Positions 34,459 through 39,410 of a DNA stretch of 39,410 bases are shown one piece after another. The notes beneath the pieces were generated by a model, which searched no databases, was not told the origin of the DNA, and saw only the letters and a program-made list of their open reading frames with translations. This DNA comes from an uncultured Chloroflexus sp. GTDB lineage: Bacteria > Chloroflexota > Chloroflexia > Chloroflexales > Chloroflexaceae. Position 1 is the first letter of the stretch, and every line of letters begins with the position of its first letter. The translations under genes were made by a program, and so were the position numbers. The stretch covers positions 1 to 39,410 of the forward strand of contig NZ_CAKZNK010000062.1 of the NCBI RefSeq assembly GCF_937129525.1, given 5' to 3'.

Positions 34459-35295
34459 CTAATATGAGCGTCTAGCGCCAACTGTCACTTTCAAGCGGGT
34501 AGCGCTCCATTCGAGCAAAATCGCGAACAGCAACACAGCGTAGGTAAACATCCCCAATTCGCGCAAGTCGAGATAGAAAGCGCTGGCCATAAACATATCA
34601 TACCCAATCCCACCGGCTCCGGCAGTTGCGCCCATCGCAATCGCAACTGAGAAGTTGATCTCGAAGCGAACGAACGTCCACGAGAGCAACGCCGATGCCG
34701 AAGAGGGCAGTACCGCCTGAAATACTGTCTGCCACCAGTTTGCGCCACTCGCTCGCAGCGCCTCAAGCACACCGGCGTCTAGCTCCTCGAACGTTTCCGC
34801 ATAAGCCTTGACCAGATAGCCGACGGAGTGAAACGCCATCCCAACAACCGCAGCGACACTCCCCAGACCGGCAGCGACTGCAAAGAACAACACCCAGAGC
34901 ACAGTTGGCACTGCGCGCACGAACGCCATCAATGCTTTCACAGCATCATTCACGCGCCGCGGAGCCAGGTTTTGGGCAGCAAAGAGAGCCAGAAAGAGAG
35001 CAAATACCGCGCCGATGACAGTTGTGAGCAGCCCAAGGCTCACTGTAATCATCAACTCTCTCAACAAATCAAACCATGACAGTTTTTCGAGACGCGGTTC
35101 GGTAAAGACGATGCGAAAATTATTGATCATATCGCCCAAAGCGGCAAAGACATCGACATTGCGACTGTCAATGGTGATCAATCCATATATGGTCAGCAGA
35201 GTGAGCGAAAGCAGGGTGATCTGTAACACCGCGCTGGCGTGGCTGCGCTGTCTGATCTTGATTCGGCTTGCCGATGCCGATGCAGTGACTTCCAT
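34459..35295 (-). CDS. phnE: PhnE, phosphonate ABC permease (second copy)
   Basis: Inner-membrane permease subunit of the phosphonate/phosphite importer, 278 residues. Several hydrophobic helices (LLSLTLLTIYGLITI, LLTTVIGAVFALFLALFAA, LWVLFFAVAAGLGSVAAVVGMAF) and the EAA-type coupling loop ETFEELDAGVLEALRASGANWWQTVFQAVLP, which touches PhnC, are present. It differs clearly from the adjacent first copy, so a heterodimeric channel is likely. Its ATG shares one base with the stop of the first permease (TGATG), a tight translational coupling. Confidence 0.92.
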   Translation of the reverse strand: MEVTASASASRIKIRQRSHASAVLQITLLSLTLLTIYGLITIDSRNVDVFAALGDMINNFRIVFTEPRLEKLSWFDLLRELMITVSLGLLTTVIGAVFALFLALFAAQNLAPRRVNDAVKALMAFVRAVPTVLWVLFFAVAAGLGSVAAVVGMAFHSVGYLVKAYAETFEELDAGVLEALRASGANWWQTVFQAVLPSSASALLSWTFVRFEINFSVAIAMGATAGAGGIGYDMFMASAFYLDLRELGMFTYAVLLFAILLEWSATRLKVTVGARRSY

Positions 35296-36083
35296 CAGAG
35301 TATTACCCTCCGAACATAGTTCGATACTGTCTCAATAATCAGCACCACGGCGACGGTCAACAGTACTACCAGACTCGCCGAACCATAGCTGAAATTCTTA
35401 AAGTAAAGGTCGAACAGAAAACCGATCCCGGTGCCGGTAAGGATACCAACCAGCGTTGCGCTACGGATATTCGTCTCAATCATGTAGAGCACCCAGCTTA
35501 TCAACTGAGGCAGACAGGCTGGGATGACACTCTGACTGATAATGGCAGTGTAACCCGCTCCGGTAGCGCGCAGCGCTTCGACCGAGTCGGTGCTCACTTC
35601 ATCAATGGTTTCCACCATGACACGAGTGATAAAACCGAGCGTAACGAAAAAGAGCGCGAAAAAACCGGTGAATCCGCTTTGACCAAACGAAAAGAGTAAG
35701 ATCAAAGCCCAGACTGAAACGTCAATGTTGCGGAAGACACTGGCCAGCGCCCGCGCCGGCAAGCTGAACCAGGGATGAGGCCGGGTTGTATTTGCCCCCA
35801 GGAGCGCTAATCCGAGACCGAACACTGAAGCGATCGATGAGGATGCTACTGCCATCAAGACGGTTTCCTGCAACTTTTCCAGGATGCGGGGTAGGCGCGA
35901 CCACGCTCGCTCATCAGGAATAAAATTGGCTATAGCCCAACTGAATGCGCGCGGAATTGCCATCAACCCCTGGGTCACATCGAATTGGGTCATCAGGATC
36001 CCGCCATAAGTGAGTGCGGTGATGATCAGGAGAAAGAGCAGTGATTGCAGGCGACGACGGCGAAAGAAGGCTTCAGGCTGCAT
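35295..36083 (-). CDS. phnE: PhnE, phosphonate ABC permease (first copy)
   Basis: Inner-membrane permease of the phosphonate importer, 262 residues from the ATG at 36083. This start lies inside the end of phnC (11-base overlap) and is supported by AAGGAG four bases upstream; a start at 36113 is deeper in phnC. Helices include LFLLIITALTYGGILMT and VWALILLFSFGQSGFTGFFALFFV. The coupling loop is ETIDEVSTDSVEALRATGAGYTAIISQSVIP. The TNIRSATLVGILTGTGIGFLF segment is typical of PhnE proteins. Confidence 0.92.
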   Translation of the reverse strand: MQPEAFFRRRRLQSLLFLLIITALTYGGILMTQFDVTQGLMAIPRAFSWAIANFIPDERAWSRLPRILEKLQETVLMAVASSSIASVFGLGLALLGANTTRPHPWFSLPARALASVFRNIDVSVWALILLFSFGQSGFTGFFALFFVTLGFITRVMVETIDEVSTDSVEALRATGAGYTAIISQSVIPACLPQLISWVLYMIETNIRSATLVGILTGTGIGFLFDLYFKNFSYGSASLVVLLTVAVVLIIETVSNYVRRVIL

Positions 36084-36858
36084 AGCGCTCCTTAAGATCG
36101 AGGATGAGTTCACCGGCTTCAGAGCCGTAGATCTGGTAGATCTGTGCGTTACTCAGCGCATGCGGCGCACCGTCATAGATAATTCGCCCCTTATTGACAC
36201 CGATAATTCGCTCGGCATAGTGCAGCGCAACATCAACCTGGTGCAGATTGACCAGCACCGTGATCCCCATTGTGCGATTAATATCTTGCAGCGTATCCAT
36301 GATCACTTTGGCCGAGCTAGGGTCAAGTGACGCAATCGGTTCATCGCACAACAGCATTTTTGGTTTTTGCACCAATGCTCGCGCAATTCCCACTCGTTGC
36401 TTTTGACCGCCACTGAGCTGATCGCAGCGCTTGTACATCTGTTCCGTCAGACCAAGCGTCTCAAGAATACGCACCGCGTCGCGCTTCTCCTGTTCGCTGT
36501 ACAAACCGAGAATACCTTGCAGCGTGTTCTTATAACCGAGGCGACCATGCAACACATTTTCTATCACACTCAGCCGGTTGACGAGATTGTAATGCTGAAA
36601 GATCATCCCGATCTGAGTGCGATGGCGTCGTAGCGCTGCGCCGCGCAACTGTGGCACACTCACCCCGGCAAAGCGAATATCGCCACTTGTCACGTCAATC
36701 AGTCGATTGATGCAGCGCAGAAGTGTTGATTTGCCGGCTCCGGAAGGGCCAATAATCGCGACAAATTCACCAGGTTGCACGGAAAAGCTCACGTTGTCGA
36801 GCGCTACTGTCTCAGTGCCGTACCGCTTAATCACCGAGTCAACTTCGAGTATCGTCAT
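36073..36858 (-). CDS. phnC: PhnC, phosphonate ABC importer ATPase
   Basis: ATP-binding subunit energising phosphonate uptake, 261 residues. Walker A GPSGAGKST follows the PhnC-type start VIKRYGTETVALDNVSFSVQPGEFVAIIG; Q-loop IFQHYNLVNRLSVIENVLHGRLG with the PhnC-specific LHGRLG; signature LSGGQKQRVGIARALVQ; Walker B MLLCDEPIASLDP; switch VNLHQVDVAL. The ATG at 36858 gives the normal family N-terminus; an in-frame ATG at 36903 falls in the hairpin region and is rejected. The hairpin between phnD and phnC may lower its level relative to the binding protein. Confidence 0.94.
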   Translation of the reverse strand: MTILEVDSVIKRYGTETVALDNVSFSVQPGEFVAIIGPSGAGKSTLLRCINRLIDVTSGDIRFAGVSVPQLRGAALRRHRTQIGMIFQHYNLVNRLSVIENVLHGRLGYKNTLQGILGLYSEQEKRDAVRILETLGLTEQMYKRCDQLSGGQKQRVGIARALVQKPKMLLCDEPIASLDPSSAKVIMDTLQDINRTMGITVLVNLHQVDVALHYAERIIGVNKGRIIYDGAPHALSNAQIYQIYGSEAGELILDLKERYAA

Positions 36859-36883
36859 ACGAGGTGCCTCACCTTCTGAACAG

Positions 36884-36920
36884 ACACTGGTTTTAGCCAG
36901 CAATGGACTAAAACCAGTGT
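36884..36920 (-). other. perfect 13-bp hairpin between phnD and phnC
   Basis: ACACTGGTTTTAG (36884-36896) pairs with CTAAAACCAGTGT (36908-36920) over an 11-base loop. No T-run follows on the minus strand, so this looks like a 3'-end-protecting stem or attenuator that lets the binding protein exceed the rest of the operon. Confidence 0.65.
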
Positions 36921-36937
36921 CGATAGTTAGTTATCAA

Positions 36938-37990
36938 TTAGCGCAGCGCCCGAATTGGCTCGAAGAAGGAGTCATCGACTACGATAAAGCGCTCATCCTG
37001 CGTCTTGCGGAAGAGTGGCTTGAAGCCTGCATCAATCTCGGCCTTGGTGGCAAAAATGCGGGGATTGTTCGCAACTGCATCGGAAGTCAGCGCATCCTGG
37101 AGCCGCTTGATCTCGTCGGCGGTGAGCATGCCGCTATTAGCAACGAACGGCGCGTTGATGACCGGAGTCGACGAGATAATGACAAATTCGGCGCCGGGGA
37201 ACTTATCGAACGGTTCATCGGCGTTAGCGATCACACGGTATACTGCGCCAGGTCTGTTCGCCTCGCCTGATACCAGCTCGACATAATTGCTGACACAGGC
37301 ATCACAGAACGCAGCCACATCAACATTGCCTGAAAGCAGATTGACTGCCGAACCCTGGTGTGAACCACCGAATTGAACATCGCTGAAGAACTTGTTCGCG
37401 CCACCCTCGATCAAGTCGTCAGCAGTCAAACCTTTCCATCGTTCTTGCTGACCGAAGTACTTGACGATGCTTGCTGATGGCACGCGGAAACCTGAGGTAG
37501 AACTGCTCGACACGAACGAGAAGCGCTTACCCTGGATGTTATCAATCTTGAAGACACCGTTCTCTTGATAATTGCCCTCCTGACCGCGCATAACAGCCAG
37601 CCAGCTGTAGTAGACGGCAGTCTCCTTCGTGCCATCCGCGCCACTCGGAATGACCAGCGGAACGATCTTGTTGTTCCGCTCGCGCGCCTGCACGTATCCC
37701 TCAGCGCCAAAGAAGCCAAGGTGGGCATTGTTGTTGGCAATAGCTTCGATCGCAATGAGGTAGTCAGTAGTGGTGCGATGTTCAACCGGACGACCAAGCG
37801 TCTCGCTAATGACAGCGCCAATAGCCTCGCGCGCATCCTTCAGTTCTGCGCCCGACTCATTGGGCAACCATGCGATAATGACCGGGGTGTTCTGGTTTGT
37901 TGTTGTGCCGGCAGTACTGCCGCCAGCGCCACAGGCAGCGAGAACCAATGCGAGAACCGACAGTAGCAGTGCAATCCGCAAAGACCGCAT
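36938..37990 (-). CDS. phnD: PhnD, phosphonate-binding lipoprotein
   Basis: Extracytoplasmic substrate-binding protein of the phosphonate importer, 350 residues, anchored through a lipobox LAAC (near residue 20) following MRSLRIALLLSVLALVLAA. The mature part has PhnD-type features: VIIAWLPNESGAELKDAREAIG, HRTTTDYLIAIEAIANNNAHLGFFGAEGYVQA, and FSFVSSSSTSGFRVPSASIVKYF with the Ser/Thr loop expected to hold the phosphonate. The ATG at 37990 is chosen for AAGGAGG at the right distance and the signal peptide; the frame is open to 38035. First gene of the operon, with the regulatory region upstream. Confidence 0.94.
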   Translation of the reverse strand: MRSLRIALLLSVLALVLAACGAGGSTAGTTTNQNTPVIIAWLPNESGAELKDAREAIGAVISETLGRPVEHRTTTDYLIAIEAIANNNAHLGFFGAEGYVQARERNNKIVPLVIPSGADGTKETAVYYSWLAVMRGQEGNYQENGVFKIDNIQGKRFSFVSSSSTSGFRVPSASIVKYFGQQERWKGLTADDLIEGGANKFFSDVQFGGSHQGSAVNLLSGNVDVAAFCDACVSNYVELVSGEANRPGAVYRVIANADEPFDKFPGAEFVIISSTPVINAPFVANSGMLTADEIKRLQDALTSDAVANNPRIFATKAEIDAGFKPLFRKTQDERFIVVDDSFFEPIRALR

Positions 37991-38160
37991 ACGACGCACC
38001 CTCCTTAACAGGCGTAACTGACGATGCCAGCGCATCGCCAGTAGCAGTCTAGGCGGAAAGTATTATGAAAAAATTATGGAAATATAGAAATCTTGTTAAG
38101 CTACAGTGAAACCTGTGCAAAGATTGTGCGTCAATAATTCCTCTGCGCCAACCAATTCAC
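37991..38160 (-). promoter_or_regulatory. phn operon leader / promoter region
   Basis: Upstream of phnD the DNA becomes A+T-rich. On the minus strand there are two CATAAT boxes (near 38060-38085) and TTAACA, but no -35 with good spacing; TTGACG (38134-38129) lacks a matching -10. A clear Pho-box repeat could not be seen by eye. Confidence 0.35.
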
Positions 38161-38185
38161 CACATCAGTGACATTCAAACCACCC

Positions 38186-38582
38186 TGAGAACCATCTCGC
38201 CCTATGCCACCGCTCACCCCCCTCTGACCCGCCTGAACCAACAAGCGCAGTGCCCCTCGGCACTGCGCTCGTCCGTTCACCCCATCGGTAGCGCTCAGAC
38301 TGAACCAACAAGCGCAGTGTTCCTCGGCACTGCGCTCGTCCGTTCACCCCATCGGTGGCGCTCAGACCGCTGCGCAAACCGTCTCGCCCTGCGCCACCCC
38401 TCACCCCTCTGACCCGCCTGAACCAACAAGCGTAGCGCCCCTCGGCGCCGCGCCCTTCCTTGCACCCCATTAGTAGCGTTCAGACCGCTGCGCAAACCGT
38501 CTCGCCCTGCGCCACCCCTCACCCCTCTGACCCGCCTGAACCAATAAGCGCAGTGCCCCTTGGCACTGCGCTCGTCCATTCC
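38186..38582. repeat. tandem array of ~118-bp repeats, each with a hairpin
   Basis: Four hairpin-bearing units: hairpins at 38245-38268, 38312-38335, 38430-38453 and 38548-38571, spaced 67, 118 and 118 bases. The stems are variants of GCGCAGTGCC / GGCACTGCGC with a 4-base loop. The first spacing is short because about 51 bases are missing. Between hairpins are shared blocks such as ACCCCTCTGACCCGCCTGAA and CGCTGCGCAAACCGTCTCG. Open frames across it are artefacts of the repeat. It lies between the ECF sigma gene and the phn promoter, both on the minus strand. Confidence 0.85.
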
Positions 38583-38594
38583 ATCCCAACCAAC

Positions 38595-39179
38595 TCACGC
38601 CATCGGTGGCCGATAGGCGCGCGTCGGGTTGGGCAATAGCTCAACCTCTACTCCTAATCGCTCTCGTATCCACTTGATCGCGCGATGCTGCACCGCTTTG
38701 GTCGCCGAAACACTACGGCCTAACTGGCGCGCCGCATCCTCGATCGACAAACCTGCCTCGAATCGGAGCGCCAGAATCTGCCGATAATGCTCCGGCAATC
38801 GTCCCAACACCTGCTGCATCTCTTCCTTATCCCACACCTGTTCCAACATCATCACCGGATCCTCCACCGCGAGCGGCCACTGATCCCGCTCCAGGCTCAC
38901 AACTCTCCTGGCGCGTCGCAACGTCGTGACCGCCTGATCACGGGCCAGGCGAAACAACCACGCTGCGACTGGCGCACCCCGATCCTCATACTGCGCCGCT
39001 CGCTCTAGCAATCGCACAAATACTTCTCCGTGCGCGTCCTGTGCGAGATCGGCATCACCAAGCCGCCGGTACAAATACCGATATACCTGTGGACCGTAGG
39101 TTTCATAAATCCAGCTCACGATCTGTGGGTCACGCCGGCGCAATCCGGCTACGATGTCGTGGTGCGATGGTGTTGTCAT
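38595..39179 (-). CDS. ECF-type RNA polymerase sigma factor
   Basis: Group-4 (ECF) sigma-70 factor of 194 residues that redirects RNA polymerase to a special promoter set. Region 2 spans about residues 20-90 (YETYGPQVYRYLYRRLGDADLAQDAHGEVFVRLLE, then WLFRLARDQAVTTLRR), and region 4 about 118-175 (MQQVLGRLPEHYRQILALRFEAGLSIEDAARQLGRSVSATKAVQHRAIKWIRERL) with the helix-turn-helix. AAGGAGT ends directly before the ATG at 39179. No anti-sigma gene follows within the window: downstream is only the hairpin repeat array, so its control is either by a distant partner or transcriptional. Confidence 0.88.
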   Translation of the reverse strand: MTTPSHHDIVAGLRRRDPQIVSWIYETYGPQVYRYLYRRLGDADLAQDAHGEVFVRLLERAAQYEDRGAPVAAWLFRLARDQAVTTLRRARRVVSLERDQWPLAVEDPVMMLEQVWDKEEMQQVLGRLPEHYRQILALRFEAGLSIEDAARQLGRSVSATKAVQHRAIKWIRERLGVEVELLPNPTRAYRPPMA

Positions 39180-39410
39180 ACTCCTTACTCCATACAGACT
39201 GCAGCGAATCCACCCCTGCGGCGAACAGCATCCCCTTCCGGACTCATCGCCCGGCGAACCGTGTCAGACCTGTCATTCCTCCTTTCCAACCTTACGATTG
39301 TCGGTAAGAGTGAGTATAGCAAATCGGAGGGCAAAAAAATGGTAACGCTTTTGCAAAATTTTCGCATGCACTACGCGGCCATCGCCTGCGCCCGTGACCA
39401 CCGCGCCCGA
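39180..39410. other. leader of the sigma gene and window end
   Basis: About 130 bases between the sigma gene promoter and its start are G/C-rich without a recognised riboswitch. Beyond the promoter the last 90 bases hold no gene that can be supported. Confidence 0.4.
39313..39321 (-). promoter_or_regulatory. extended -10 promoter of the sigma gene
   Basis: The minus strand reads TGCTATACT, an extended -10 (TGnTATAAT-like), about 134 bases before the sigma gene start. The -35 region is a T-tract without a clear consensus, as is common with extended -10 promoters. Confidence 0.5.

Noticed and set aside
37991-38160. Pho box upstream of phnD
   Set aside because: A+T-rich direct repeats with TTTC-like cores are visible, but their spacing does not fit the known 11-base Pho-box periodicity.
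38165-38579. Two overlapping 94-101 codon frames in the repeat array, giving repetitive Arg/Gly peptides
   Set aside because: They follow from the G/C-rich tandem repeat; unit lengths and the 51-base deletion do not protect a reading frame.
39180-39310. Hammerhead-like GATGAGTCC in the leader of the sigma gene
   Set aside because: The required CTGATGA core, the GAAA element and the three stems are not present.

Overview
The window looks like chromosome of a filamentous anoxygenic phototroph of the Chloroflexota, most likely Chloroflexus or a close relative. This is inferred from moderate-to-high GC, gene families and style; no rRNA or other marker is present to prove it. About 85-90% is coding. 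No tRNA, rRNA, CRISPR array, transposase or phage gene was seen.

Layout. (1) 0.2-5.0 kb, plus strand: a COG3375-like GNAT acetyltransferase; a small Cys/His-containing membrane protein; a copper-delivery set of PCu(A)C lipoprotein, Sco lipoprotein and a membrane-anchored cupredoxin-like protein; then a DAO-family flavoprotein. (2) 5.3-9.9 kb, minus strand: HD phosphohydrolase and lysA (4-nt overlap), a ROK fructokinase-type sugar kinase and a YtcJ-type amidohydrolase. (3) 10.0-13.4 kb, minus: a copper-efflux operon csoR-copZ-copA with its own promoter, a G/C-rich palindrome expected to be the CsoR operator, and a terminator hairpin. (4) 13.4-16.0 kb, minus: an orphan SsuB/TauB-type ABC ATPase and an aldehyde dehydrogenase with a palindrome over its promoter. 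(5) 16.1-19.7 kb, plus: a 1202-residue CHAT protease / NACHT-like NTPase / HEAT-repeat protein whose P-loop lysine is replaced by His. (6) 19.8-25.7 kb: a secreted G8/beta-helix protein with a degenerate cupredoxin module, a secreted beta-propeller-like protein and a hydroxypyruvate isomerase-like TIM barrel. (7) 25.7-28.5 kb: an A+T-richer, decayed-looking zone with a frameshifted GT-C-type membrane protein and little else. (8) 28.5-38.0 kb, minus: a complete phosphonate operon phnD-C-E-E-G-H-I-J-K-L-M, tightly packed and closed by an intrinsic terminator. (9) 38.2-39.2 kb: a tandem array of about 118-bp repeats, each with a hairpin, just downstream of an ECF sigma factor gene.

How the genes work together. 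The phn operon imports phosphonate (PhnD binding protein, two PhnE permeases, PhnC ATPase) and cleaves the C-P bond (PhnGHIJ core with PhnK and PhnL, plus PhnM diphosphatase) to release phosphate. Copper is handled by two loci: PCu(A)C/Sco/cupredoxin probably load copper into cytochrome oxidase outside the membrane, while CsoR/CopZ/CopA sense, carry and export excess Cu(I). The strongest candidates for new biology are the CHAT-NTPase-HEAT protein, the hairpin repeat array whose copies show base-pair-preserving changes, the frameshifted membrane gene with two in-frame T_TTT_TTG heptamers, and the zinc-ribbon insertion in PhnK.
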